Part shown: positions 8,077-16,142 of the stretch, piece by piece
How positions within the stretch are numbered: position 1 is the stretch's first letter
Layout of the letters: every line of letters starts with the position of its first letter
NCBI RefSeq assembly: GCF_039542905.1
Contig: NZ_BAABIS010000001.1
Location: forward strand, 4,030,001-4,094,000
Reading direction: 5' to 3'
From: Kitasatospora terrestris
GTDB taxonomy: Bacteria > Actinomycetota > Actinomycetes > Streptomycetales > Streptomycetaceae
Length of the DNA stretch: 64,000 nt
The notes under the pieces: model-generated
What the model saw: only the letters and a program-made list of their open reading frames with translations
What the model was told of the DNA's origin: nothing
Databases searched by the model: none
Translations under genes and position numbers: made by a program

Positions 8077-8460
8077 ATGCGATCGAAGCCCCTGAACCCC
8101 GTCTCAGCCCTGCTGCTCGCCCTGGTGCCGATGGCCGCCTGGGCCGCCTGGCTCGGCTGGGACCAGCTCCGCGACGTCCACGCCGACGGCTCCGAGACGG
8201 GCCCCTACGAGGCCTGGCAGGTCATCGGGCTGCTGCTGACCCTGCTGCCCGCCGTCTGCTGGGCGGCGTACCGGCGGCGCGTCGCGGACGCGGTGGTCGG
8301 CACCACCGGCGGGCTGGTCGCCGCCGTCGGGTACGACTGGTGGGACGACGGCGGCATCCTCCTCGTCGGCCTGGGCATGATCGCCGCCGCCTGCCTGGGA
8401 GCGACCGTCCTGGTCTCCGCCCTGGTCACCGCCGTCACGCCGGAGCGCCCGCAGGGCTGA
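8077..8460 (+). CDS. Small multi-span membrane protein, unknown
   Basis: A 127-residue hydrophobic protein with three or four predicted membrane spans (around residues 7-27, 48-68 and 76-120) and the charged loop DVHADGSETGPYE. ATG at 8077 is preferred to the upstream GTG at 8026, which would lie inside the inverted repeat. It ends in a palindromic terminator shared with the convergent phosphatase gene. I recognise no family and propose no function. Confidence 0.65.
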   Translation: MRSKPLNPVSALLLALVPMAAWAAWLGWDQLRDVHADGSETGPYEAWQVIGLLLTLLPAVCWAAYRRRVADAVVGTTGGLVAAVGYDWWDDGGILLVGLGMIAAACLGATVLVSALVTAVTPERPQG

Positions 8461-8481
8461 CCCCGCCGGCCGGCGGGGTCA
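8458..8481. terminator. Palindromic bidirectional terminator containing both stop codons
   Basis: A perfect 24-bp palindrome (8458-8469 with 8470-8481). Its left end is the TGA of the membrane protein gene and its right end is the TGA of the convergent phosphatase gene. Confidence 0.75.
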
Positions 8482-9393
8482 GGGGTTCAGCAGGTTGACA
8501 CGCAGGCCGTCGAGGACGTCCCCGTCCAGGCCTAGGCCGGCCTGCCAGAAGTGGTCGAAGTCGTCCCAGCCCGCGGCGACCTCCTCGAAGGCGGCTTCGA
8601 GGTAGCCGCGCTCGGCACGGAAGACCGGGAGGAGCAGCTCGGGCTCCTTCATCAGACCGCGGGTGTAGAAGGTGTCGACGATCTGCTCGACGATCGCGGC
8701 GGAGCGCTCGTTGGTCAGCAGGTAGTCCTCGAACACGGTGTCCCGGTCGACGCCGAGGGCGGTGAGGACCAGCGCGGCCGTCCAGCCGGTGCGGTCCTTG
8801 CCGGCCGAGCAGTGGAAGAGCAGCGGGGTGCCGTCCGGCTCGGCGAGCAGGCGGATTACCGTGGCGAATCGCTCGCGGGCCAGCCGGTCGGTGACGAACC
8901 AGCGGTACAGGCCGGTCATCAGCCCGGCGGCCCGGCCGTTGCCGAGCAGGGCGCGCTGCTTGTCGGCGTCCCGGTCGGCCAGGGCGTCACGCAGCGCGAC
9001 GTAGATATCGAAGTCCGCGGCGAAGACCGGCAGGTGGTGCAGGGTGATGCCGTCGGGGGTGGTCCGCTCGACGGTGACCGCGGTGCCGGACAGCTCGGCG
9101 GCGGCGATCTCGGCCACCGGCAGGCCCGGTATCCGGTCCGGACCGGCCTCGCGGACCTCGTCCAGGCTGCGCAGGTCGACGACCTGGCGCAGGCCGTGCG
9201 CGGCGAGCGCGGCCATGTCGGCCTCGCCGAGCCGGTGCAGGGCGTCGGCGCGCAGCGCGGTGCCGTGCCGCAGCACCCGGCCGTCCCCGGTGCGGTAGCC
9301 GCCCAGGTCGCGGGCGTTGACCGCGCCGGTCAGGCCCAGGCTGCGGGCCGGCTCCGGGGCCTGGACGGCGGTCTCGGCGGGCTGCGCGGTCAC
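8479..9393 (-). CDS. Tyrosine-protein phosphatase (Y_phosphatase3 family)
   Basis: A 304-residue dual-specificity-type phosphatase. It shows the family entry motif NARDLGGYRT, the conserved VVDLRS strand and the CX5R catalytic loop FHCSAGKDRTG, so Cys and Arg are both present. It belongs to the Y_phosphatase3 group (PF13350), whose best known relatives are MptpB/LipA-type enzymes acting on phosphotyrosine or phosphoinositides. Two GTG starts are in frame. I chose 9393 because GGAGG lies a few bases before it and within the longer version. No signal peptide is seen, so it is cytoplasmic. It is followed convergently by the small membrane protein gene. Confidence 0.92.
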   Translation of the reverse strand: MTAQPAETAVQAPEPARSLGLTGAVNARDLGGYRTGDGRVLRHGTALRADALHRLGEADMAALAAHGLRQVVDLRSLDEVREAGPDRIPGLPVAEIAAAELSGTAVTVERTTPDGITLHHLPVFAADFDIYVALRDALADRDADKQRALLGNGRAAGLMTGLYRWFVTDRLARERFATVIRLLAEPDGTPLLFHCSAGKDRTGWTAALVLTALGVDRDTVFEDYLLTNERSAAIVEQIVDTFYTRGLMKEPELLLPVFRAERGYLEAAFEEVAAGWDDFDHFWQAGLGLDGDVLDGLRVNLLNP

Positions 9394-9485
9394 GGGACCT
9401 CCAGAGGGCACGGGCGAGATCGGGGCGGGTGCCCGCCCAGTCTAGGTCCGTGCCCTGACGCGCACCCTGCCGCGCGGGGCGGGAA

Positions 9486-9686
9486 CTACTTGACGGCCAG
9501 CCAGATCACGCCGACCACGACCACCAGCGCCAGGACGGCGGAGATCGCGATCAGCGGGGTGCGGCTGGAGGAGGAGGTGCTGCCGTAGGTGTTGACGGTG
9601 CCCGGGGCCTGCGGGGCCGGGGCCTCGTCGACGAACGCCCGGAACATCTGCGTGCTGCCGGCGGGGTCGTAGTCGTTGTCAGCCAT
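9486..9686 (-). CDS. 66-aa tail-anchored membrane protein
   Basis: ATG at 9686 gives a 66-residue protein: an acidic, soluble start (MADNDYDPAGSTQMFRAFV), a Pro/Ser linker, and one C-terminal membrane segment (about residues 44-64) ending at the very C-terminus. The open frame continues far upstream but only as an antisense reading of the NlpC/P60 gene. The GSTQMFRAFV block appears conserved in streptomycetes as far as I recall. Function unknown. Confidence 0.7.
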   Translation of the reverse strand: MADNDYDPAGSTQMFRAFVDEAPAPQAPGTVNTYGSTSSSSRTPLIAISAVLALVVVVGVIWLAVK

Positions 9687-9780
9687 GGCAAGGGACTCTA
9701 GCCAACCCGGCAGCTCCCACGACAGTCCGGTACCCCCGCCGATTGACGTTCTGCACGGGGTTCTCACCTCGTGCGACGTC

Positions 9781-9819
9781 CGCGCGCCTCCGTCCACAGG
9801 CTGTGGACGGAGGCGCGCG
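9781..9819. terminator. Terminator downstream of the NlpC/P60 gene
   Basis: A perfect 18-bp stem (9781-9798 with 9802-9819) closing a 3-base loop, 40 bases past the NlpC/P60 stop codon. Confidence 0.85.
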
Positions 9820-9858
9820 GGGGTTCGCGGCCGGGGTCGCGGGCCGGTCGGGGACGGG

Positions 9859-10623
9859 TCAGGGGCGGCCGAAGAAGTCCGGGTAGTAACCGCTGGTGAG
9901 GCGGGAGACCCGGACGTTCTTGCCGGGGCGGGGAGCCTCCACGTACGTGCCGTCGCCGAGGTAGATCGCGACGTGGTGGATGCCGGAGACCCGTCCGTTG
10001 CCCGACCAGAAGACCAGGTCGCCGCGGCGCAGCCGGCTCGCGTCGATCGGGGTGGTGGCCCGGTACTGGTCGTCGGCGACCCGGGGGGTCGCGACGCCGG
10101 CCCGGCGGTACGCCTGCTGGACCAGGCCGGAGCAGTCGAAGCCGTTCGGGCCGTTGCCGCCCCACAGGTACGGCTTGCCGACCTGGGCGAGCGCGTAGGA
10201 GACCGCGGCCTCGTATCCCGCGCGGGAGGGCGACTGGGGCTGGGCCTGCCCGGCGGAGTCAGCGGAACCGGCGGAGCCGGTGCGGGCCCGGTAGGTGCTG
10301 AGGTACTTGGTGTACCGCCACTCGCCCGCGGCGTTCCTGAACCAGTACACCGAGCCGTCCCAGCCCGGCTTGGCGGGGGCGGGCACCGCCTCCGCGGTAC
10401 CGGCACCGAGGCCGAGGCCCAGCACGCCGGCGCCGGCCAGCACGGTGGTGGCGAGGCAGGTGGAGCGGACGGCCCGGTGTATTCGGCCGCCGGGCCGCCC
10501 GCCGCTCTCGGCCCCGCGCGCCGGCACCGACGAGCAGTGGCGGCAGCGGCAGTCCTGGGTGAACGTCTCGTCGAAGCCGGGCAGCGCGGAGGCGTCGGCT
10601 ATCGCTCCGGTCGTCGTGGTCAC
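9859..10623 (-). CDS. NlpC/P60 family peptidoglycan hydrolase
   Basis: A 254-residue protein with about 40 N-terminal residues, a hydrophobic export or anchor segment (about 48-66, ending AGTAEAVP), a short WYW-type stretch, and a C-terminal NlpC/P60 domain. The catalytic Cys is in NGFDCSGLVQQAY (Cys at about 164) and the catalytic His in GIHHVAIYLGDGTYVE. These enzymes cleave peptide bonds in peptidoglycan stems. The GTG start overlaps the stop of the upstream SPFH gene as GTGA (10620-10623), a translational coupling that implies joint production. The unusual 40-residue cytoplasmic leader contains a Cys-rich CRCRHC patch. Confidence 0.9.
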   Translation of the reverse strand: MTTTTGAIADASALPGFDETFTQDCRCRHCSSVPARGAESGGRPGGRIHRAVRSTCLATTVLAGAGVLGLGLGAGTAEAVPAPAKPGWDGSVYWFRNAAGEWRYTKYLSTYRARTGSAGSADSAGQAQPQSPSRAGYEAAVSYALAQVGKPYLWGGNGPNGFDCSGLVQQAYRRAGVATPRVADDQYRATTPIDASRLRRGDLVFWSGNGRVSGIHHVAIYLGDGTYVEAPRPGKNVRVSRLTSGYYPDFFGRP

Positions 10624-11912
10624 GCGGGCTTTCCTTCCTTGCGCACCGTACGGGCGGCCGGCGCGGGCACCGAGGCGGTGACCCCGGCCGGGGTGACGAA
10701 GGCGACCAGCAGCTGCTCCATCAGCGAGCTGCGGGCGGCCTCGTCCAACTCGTGGGCGGTGGCCCGTTCCAGGCGGCGGACGGCGAGCGCGGCCGCCTCG
10801 ACCGCGTCGTCGACCAGGACCGTGCGCAGGCCCGCGTCCAGATCGGCGAGCCGGCGGCGGCGCATCGACTCGGCGACCTCCGGGGCGTAGTCCAGGGCCA
10901 GCGGCTGGACCGAGTAGACCTCGATGCCGGCCGGGGCGGTCTCGGCCGCCAGGGCGCGGGTGAGCTCGTCGGCGAACCACTGGCCGTCGCGCAGGGCCGG
11001 GCCGGGTGCCGAGTTCGAGTCGCAGGGCAGGGCGGACGAGGTGCGGGTCAGCACCGCCTGGGTCTGCTCGCGCAGGTACGTCTCGTGCTCGGCGATGCCG
11101 AGGGTGGCCCGGGCGGTGTCCTTGACCCGCCAGACGATCAGCAGCCGGACCACCAGCGGGGTGCCCGCCCGGTCGGTGACGTGGACCGGGTCGCTGCGCC
11201 AGTGGCGCAGCCGGACGTCCACCCGGCGGCGGCGCACCAGCGGGTTGACCCAGAGCAGGCCCGTCCGGCGGACGGTGCCGCGGTAGCGGCCCCAGCGGGT
11301 GAGCAGCCGGGTCTGGCCGCCCGGGTTGGAGAGCAGCCCGGCGAGGGCGAGCAGCACCAGCAGGCAGGCGCCCGTGACGACGCCGATCGCCAGGTCGGTG
11401 ACCTCGGGCCGGCCGCTCGCCCGCGCGGCGTCGCTGCGGACGTCGGGCAGGGCGTCCAGCTGCGGGATCAGGCCGGTCCAGGCCAGCACCAGGACCACGC
11501 CGGACACCCCGAGCAGGATCACCAGCAGGGGGATCCAGCCCGGCAGCGCGAACGCCCGGTACTCCCGGATCGACTGGTCCGCGCGCGGCGGGCGGCGGGT
11601 GGCCGGCGAGTCGGCGGCGGTGGGGTGCTCGGCGGGCACCGCGGCGGGGCGGGCCACCGGCGCAGCGCCGTGCCGGCCCGCGCCGAAGTGGTCGCCGCCG
11701 AAGTGGTCGCCGCCGAGATGGTCCGCGCCGATCGGCTCGGTGAGGACCTGGGTGGCCTCCAGCTCGTCCTCGGGCGGCGGGAGCGGTTTGATCAGCGGCT
11801 TGGCCACGGCGCGCGCGACCGCTTTGGTCAGCTGGGTCGCACCGACCGGGGCGCCCGGTACGGCGGGGGGCCAGGAGTTGGGTCGCGGCGAAGAATCGCG
11901 GGTGACGTCCAT
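10620..11912 (-). CDS. SPFH/band 7 domain membrane protein
   Basis: A 430-residue protein. An unstructured N-terminus of about 120 residues (with the direct repeat GGDHFGGDHFG) precedes two membrane spans (about 124-145 and 178-198) and an SPFH domain with VNPLVRRRRVDVRLRHW, the conserved WRVKDTARA and the C-terminal coiled part rich in Arg, Ala and Glu. SPFH proteins form membrane-associated ring scaffolds. GAGGATCC before the ATG at 11912 selects this start over the longer frame. It is translationally coupled to the NlpC/P60 hydrolase, which suggests that the scaffold organises or restrains the hydrolase at the membrane. This is inference from gene arrangement. Confidence 0.88.
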   Translation of the reverse strand: MDVTRDSSPRPNSWPPAVPGAPVGATQLTKAVARAVAKPLIKPLPPPEDELEATQVLTEPIGADHLGGDHFGGDHFGAGRHGAAPVARPAAVPAEHPTAADSPATRRPPRADQSIREYRAFALPGWIPLLVILLGVSGVVLVLAWTGLIPQLDALPDVRSDAARASGRPEVTDLAIGVVTGACLLVLLALAGLLSNPGGQTRLLTRWGRYRGTVRRTGLLWVNPLVRRRRVDVRLRHWRSDPVHVTDRAGTPLVVRLLIVWRVKDTARATLGIAEHETYLREQTQAVLTRTSSALPCDSNSAPGPALRDGQWFADELTRALAAETAPAGIEVYSVQPLALDYAPEVAESMRRRRLADLDAGLRTVLVDDAVEAAALAVRRLERATAHELDEAARSSLMEQLLVAFVTPAGVTASVPAPAARTVRKEGKPA

Positions 11913-12053
11913 GCACGGATCCTCGGGGTCGGTGTGTCGCGCAACGGGCGGCCCGGATCTGACGGGCAGTGCCAGACTCAGGCTAGGTTGATAAGTCATC
12001 AAATGCGACATTTCGCCTGACGGCGTGTCGGTCGGGACGGCCCGGTGCCGGGC

Positions 12054-12091
12054 GATCCCACCCGCTCCGACCTGCGGGAACGGGTGGGATC
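12054..12091. terminator. Terminator downstream of the surface protein gene
   Basis: An 11-bp perfect stem (12054-12064 with 12081-12091) with a 16-base loop, just past the 12102 stop codon. Confidence 0.65.
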
Positions 12092-12101
12092 CGACGGACC
12101 G

Positions 12102-15100
12102 TCAGCGTCGCCGGGAGCCGCTTCCGCGACTGAACACCCGGCGTGTCACCAGACCCAGCGCGGCCAGGATCAGCAGGACGCCGCACGCGAGGCCCCGCCA
12201 GCCGGTCGGCGACGAGTTCCGCGTCGTCGTCATCGGGCCGGGCGGCGGAGCGGCGGGCGTACCGGCGCTCCTGGCCGCCGCCTCGGTGTCGGCGACCGCG
12301 TCGGCGCCCTCACCGTCCGCCGGGCGGCCGACACCGGGCCCCCGCGCGCCCGGCGGCGCCCCGGCCGCCGGGGAGGAGCCGGCACCGGACGGGGAGGGCG
12401 GACCGGACGCCACCGCGGAGGCGGACGCCGAGACAGCGGCGGAGGCCGTCACGGTCGGGGACGCCGGCGTGGAAGCGGACGCGGACGCGGCGGCAGGGGT
12501 CTTGGAGGCCGCTGCGGCGAGCGGGTCAGCTGCCGGGCCGCCGCTCGGCGACGCCCCCTGCGGGGCCGGGGCGGACGGCAGGCCCGGGACCGGCGAGCCG
12601 ACCGGCGGGGCGGCGGGCGACGCGGAGGTGGGCGGCGCCACGGCGGGGGCGCTCGGTGCGGCCGGGCCGGAGGCCGCGGATGCGCTCGGTACGGCCGAAC
12701 CGGAGGCCGCGGACGCGCTCGGTACGGCCGGGCCGGAGGCCGCGGATGCGCTCGGTACGGCCGAACCGGAGGCCGCGGACGCGCTCGGTACGGCCGAACC
12801 GGAGGCCGCCGCGGCACCGGAGCCGCTCGGGGACGGCGCCGCGGAGGCGGACGTCCCCGGGGACGGCACGGCCGAGGTGGAGCCGACCGGGACGGACACC
12901 GGGGGCAGGAACGGCAGCAGCACCGGCGGCACCACGATCGGGAGCAGCCCGGGCGGGAGCGGGACGGTGAGGTCCGGGCCGTCCGAGGGCGAGGTGCTCG
13001 GGGACGGCCCGGTCGAGCCGCCGGCCGCAGCAGAAGCAGACGGGGAAGCGGACGCGGACGGTGAACCGGAGGCGGGCACCGAGGCCGACGGGGAGCCGGA
13101 CACCGCGGCCGGACCGGACGCCGAGGCAGATGCGGAGGCCGAGGCCGAACCGGAAACGGAAGCGGAAGCGGACGGCGACGCCGGGACGCTCGCACTCGCG
13201 CTCGGCGAGGGCGCCACGGACGGCGAGGGCGACGCCGGGGGCGAGACCGGCGAAACGGCCGGGAGGGAGACGTGGACGGTGACGGGCTCCCCCGCCGTGC
13301 CGTTGCCCGCGCGGTCGGTGGCGGTGGCGAGCAGGGTCTGCTCACCGTCCGTCAGGTCGCGGACGGCGGTGCACGCCCACGTCCCGTCGGCCGTCGCGAC
13401 GCCGCTGCACAGGGTGGCGCGTTCGCTGCCGGTGGCCCGGACGGTGACGGTGACCGTGGTGCCGGGTTCGGCCCGGCCGGTGAGCCGGGGCCGCGCGGTG
13501 CGGACGGTCTCGCCACCGGCGGGGCCGGTCAGGGCGGGCCGGTCGGGAGCGACGGTGTCGACGGTCAGTGCGGCGGGCTTGCCGTCGGTGCGGTTGCCGG
13601 CGGCGTCCACGGCGACGGGCTGGAGCTGGTGGCGCCCGTCGGGGAGGTTCTCGACCGGGAGGCAGGACCAGCTGCCGTCGCTGCCGACGGCGGTGCTGCA
13701 CAGCTCGCCGCCGGTGCCGGGGCGGCCGCCGAGGGGGGTGACCGCCACGGAGACGGTGGAGCCGGGTTCGCCGAGGCCGGTGACCAGCAGGCCGGGGTCG
13801 TTGGTGAACTCGGGCAGGGTGAGCTGCGGGGCGGTCGGCGGGGTGGTCTTGACGGTCAGTCGGACCGGTTCGCCGCGCAGCACCATGCCGCCCTTGGTGG
13901 TCTCCACCGCGACGAGCGTGTGCCGGCCCTCGGCGAGCGGCCGTTCGGGGCGGCAGGACCAGGTGCCGTCGGACCCGGCACGGGCGGTGCACAAGGTGGT
14001 GTCGCCCTCGGTGATGGCGACGGTGGCGCCGGCCACCGCGCCCTCGCCGTGGAAGGTGGGGCGCGGGTCGGCGGTGACGGTGCCGCTGACGGGTCCGGAG
14101 ATCTCCGGCTGTGCGGTGGCGACGGCGATGTTGATCTTCTGGTCGAGCACCTGGCCGGAGTCGGCGAATCCGCCGGAGCCGACGAGTTGGGCGCCGCTGC
14201 GGGCGATCCGGAGCCGCGCCCAGGTCTCGCCGCCGGCCGCGCCCTTCTGGACGTTCCACTCCAGGGCGGCGGTCGTCGCGCCGGGCTGGACCTCGGCCTG
14301 CACCCGCTCCAGCGGATCGAAGCGGCCGTTGTGGTCGAAGTCGATCCAGCCGGCCAGGGTGGCGGGCCCGGCGCCGGCGCTGACCGGGACGTCCAGCCGG
14401 TAGTAGCGGCCGACGGCCGCCTCGGCGGGGAACTTCAGGGTCGGGTCGGCGCCCTGGTACTCGCCGCGGCCGGGCTGGAGCTGCGGCGGCGCGGGGTTGG
14501 CCCACTGGCTGCGGCGGCCGGCGCCACCGTCGAGCTGGACGGCCGGTCCGGGGTCGTAGGGCGGCGGCGCGGGGGCGTTCGGCCCGGGCAGCAGGGGCCG
14601 CTGGACGGTCTGCGCGAGTCCGGGACGGGAGCGGGCGGCGCCGGCCGCGGCGTCCTGGCCGAGGAAGAGGTCGGAAATGACGTGCGAGGCGTTGCCGTAC
14701 CCCGCGGGGGCGGTGCCGAGTCCCTCGTCGAGGGTCACGGTGTAGGCCTGGCGCAGCGTCGCGGGCGGCGTGGTAGAGCCGGCCCGGGCGGTGGAGCGCT
14801 GTTCGACCCGGAACGTCACGGTGGCGACGGTGCCGCCGAGTTCGAGGGTGCCGTTGCCGTCCCGGTCGCCGTCGGTGCTGCCGTCGCCGGCCGGGGCGAG
14901 CTCGCCGGGGGCGACCGTCCAGCCGGTCCAGGGAGTGCGGCCGACCAGGGTGGGGGCGCCGGGCGAGCCGCCGGCGACGGTCAGCCGGGTGGCGGTGCCG
15001 GTGGTGCCGGTCCTGCCGGTGGCGAGGCCGGCCAGGCCGCTGAGGTGCAGTCGGGGGTTGCGAACGGGCCGGGAGAAGGTCAGCTGGAGGGTGCCCAGGG

Positions 15101-15413
15101 TGCGCCAGGAGCCGTCGGCGACGGGCCGCTGCTCGGCGGCCTGGAAGGTCTCGGCGGGATCGCCCGCGCGCATGCCGTCGGTGTAGACGGCGGCGCCGCC
15201 GACGCGGTCCGCGAGCTTTCCGGGAGCCGCGGTGGCCTTCACGCCGGGGAGGGGGGAGAAATCCAGCTGGATGGCGAATCCGGAGGGCAGCACGGCACGC
15301 CGGTCACCGTTCCAGGAGTCGGGTGACTGCTGCGCCGCGGCAGGGGTCGAATTCAGGCCGGCCAGGAGTCCGGTGGCGAGAAACACCGCCGCGCTCCGGG
15401 TGACTGCGCGCAT
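12102..15413 (-). CDS. Large exported surface protein: GEVED, Ig-like repeats, Ser/Pro stalk, membrane anchor
   Basis: A 1,103-residue Sec substrate: signal peptide 1-29, an N-terminal beta-rich region, a GEVED-type block (GWIDFDHNGRFDPLERVQ at about 354-370), then about four bacterial Ig-like repeats (about 437-720) marked by GEPGSTVSV-type strands and the recurring CTARAGSDGTWSC pattern. A long Ser/Pro/Ala stalk follows (about 721-1057), then a single membrane span (about 1071-1090) and a basic tail RRVFSRGSGSRRR. No LPXTG is seen, so it is membrane-anchored rather than sortase-linked. GAGAGGAGAGCC precedes the ATG at 15413. An adhesin or surface spacer role is inferred. Confidence 0.88.
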   Translation of the reverse strand: MRAVTRSAAVFLATGLLAGLNSTPAAAQQSPDSWNGDRRAVLPSGFAIQLDFSPLPGVKATAAPGKLADRVGGAAVYTDGMRAGDPAETFQAAEQRPVADGSWRTLGTLQLTFSRPVRNPRLHLSGLAGLATGRTGTTGTATRLTVAGGSPGAPTLVGRTPWTGWTVAPGELAPAGDGSTDGDRDGNGTLELGGTVATVTFRVEQRSTARAGSTTPPATLRQAYTVTLDEGLGTAPAGYGNASHVISDLFLGQDAAAGAARSRPGLAQTVQRPLLPGPNAPAPPPYDPGPAVQLDGGAGRRSQWANPAPPQLQPGRGEYQGADPTLKFPAEAAVGRYYRLDVPVSAGAGPATLAGWIDFDHNGRFDPLERVQAEVQPGATTAALEWNVQKGAAGGETWARLRIARSGAQLVGSGGFADSGQVLDQKINIAVATAQPEISGPVSGTVTADPRPTFHGEGAVAGATVAITEGDTTLCTARAGSDGTWSCRPERPLAEGRHTLVAVETTKGGMVLRGEPVRLTVKTTPPTAPQLTLPEFTNDPGLLVTGLGEPGSTVSVAVTPLGGRPGTGGELCSTAVGSDGSWSCLPVENLPDGRHQLQPVAVDAAGNRTDGKPAALTVDTVAPDRPALTGPAGGETVRTARPRLTGRAEPGTTVTVTVRATGSERATLCSGVATADGTWACTAVRDLTDGEQTLLATATDRAGNGTAGEPVTVHVSLPAVSPVSPPASPSPSVAPSPSASASVPASPSASASVSGSASASASASASGPAAVSGSPSASVPASGSPSASASPSASAAAGGSTGPSPSTSPSDGPDLTVPLPPGLLPIVVPPVLLPFLPPVSVPVGSTSAVPSPGTSASAAPSPSGSGAAAASGSAVPSASAASGSAVPSASAASGPAVPSASAASGSAVPSASAASGPAAPSAPAVAPPTSASPAAPPVGSPVPGLPSAPAPQGASPSGGPAADPLAAAASKTPAAASASASTPASPTVTASAAVSASASAVASGPPSPSGAGSSPAAGAPPGARGPGVGRPADGEGADAVADTEAAARSAGTPAAPPPGPMTTTRNSSPTGWRGLACGVLLILAALGLVTRRVFSRGSGSRRR
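12670..12834 (-). repeat. 33-bp tandem repeats encoding an 11-aa stalk unit
   Basis: Four near-perfect 33-bp units (12670, 12703, 12736, 12769) and a fifth partial one encode SAVPSASAASG-type units in the stalk of the surface protein. More decayed copies flank them. Units differ mainly at two positions and alternate between two versions, which suggests duplication of a 66-bp pair. Confidence 0.85.
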
Positions 15414-15461
15414 CCGGCTCTCCTCTCGGTGTCGTCCGCCAAGTCGCATGCCCGGTGTGGG

Positions 15462-15486
15462 ATCTGACACGTCGGTACATCTGACA
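15462..15486. promoter_or_regulatory. Direct repeat in the surface protein/globin intergenic region
   Basis: Two copies of ATCTGACA, at 15462-15469 and 15479-15486, 17 bp apart start to start, lie about 50-70 bases upstream of the surface protein gene. They read TGTCAGAT in that gene's direction. They could be a regulator site. The regulator is unknown. Confidence 0.35.
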
Positions 15487-15706
15487 AAAGGGAATCACGA
15501 TCGAGAGTCCGTCATACTGCGACACCTGTCCTTTCGCCCGAGTACCACCCGATTGGTCGTCCCCCGCGCGCAGCGCAGGAACAGGTCGGAGGTGTGGAGG
15601 TCGCGGCATCGGAAGCGCTACTCAACGGAACGTTACTGACCAGTGCTTGACCATTCATCAACCTGATCTGTTCGAATTGGCCCGCTTATCAGTAGAGTCG
15701 ACGCCC

Positions 15707-16132
15707 GTGACGATTAATCCCGTTCTCATCAAGAGCAGCTATGCCGCGATCGAGGCGCACGGCAGCGAGGTGACGGCCCACTTCTACCGTCACCTGTTCG
15801 AGCACCACCCGGCGGTCCGTCCGCTCTTCGCCGAGCACCTGGACGAGCAGCAGGACCGGCTCTGGGCGGCCATCGGCGCCCTGGTCACCCACCTGGAGGA
15901 CACCGAGACGCTGGTCGGCGTCCTGGAGGGCCTCGGTCGCCGGCATGCGGGCTACGGCGCGCTGCCCGCGCACTTCCCGGCCGTCGGCGGGAGCCTGCTC
16001 GCCACCCTCGCGCACTTCGCCGGGGACGCCTGGACGCCCGAGACCGAGGAGTCCTGGACCGCCGTCTACGGCGTGGTCACCGACGTGATGGGCCGGGCGC
16101 TGACCGCCGAGCTCGCCACCGGATCCGCCTGA
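15707..16132 (+). CDS. Single-domain globin
   Basis: A 141-residue haem protein. Features of bacterial flavohaemoglobin-type globins are visible: TAHFYRHLFEHHP supplies the B10 Tyr, DEQQDRL the E7 Gln, and ALPAHFPAVGGSL the proximal His. Such globins bind O2 and NO, and single-domain members act in NO scavenging or O2 handling. The frame is open to 15647, but GTG 15707 gives the usual family start (MTINPVLIKSSYAAIEAHG). TAGAGT ends eight bases before it, compatible with a leaderless transcript. It lies ten bases before a flavohaemoprotein gene, so the pair is probably co-transcribed and may serve NO detoxification. Confidence 0.9.
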   Translation: MTINPVLIKSSYAAIEAHGSEVTAHFYRHLFEHHPAVRPLFAEHLDEQQDRLWAAIGALVTHLEDTETLVGVLEGLGRRHAGYGALPAHFPAVGGSLLATLAHFAGDAWTPETEESWTAVYGVVTDVMGRALTAELATGSA

Positions 16133-16142
16133 GGCCGCCGCG

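Noticed and set aside
12025..15326. Long plus-strand frames opposite the surface protein gene (12025-14403 and 13272-15326).
   Set aside because: Antisense to the Ser/Pro-rich stalk and Ig repeats; Ala/Glu/Gly repeats simply mirror the coding strand. The minus strand has the signal peptide, GEVED block and membrane anchor.
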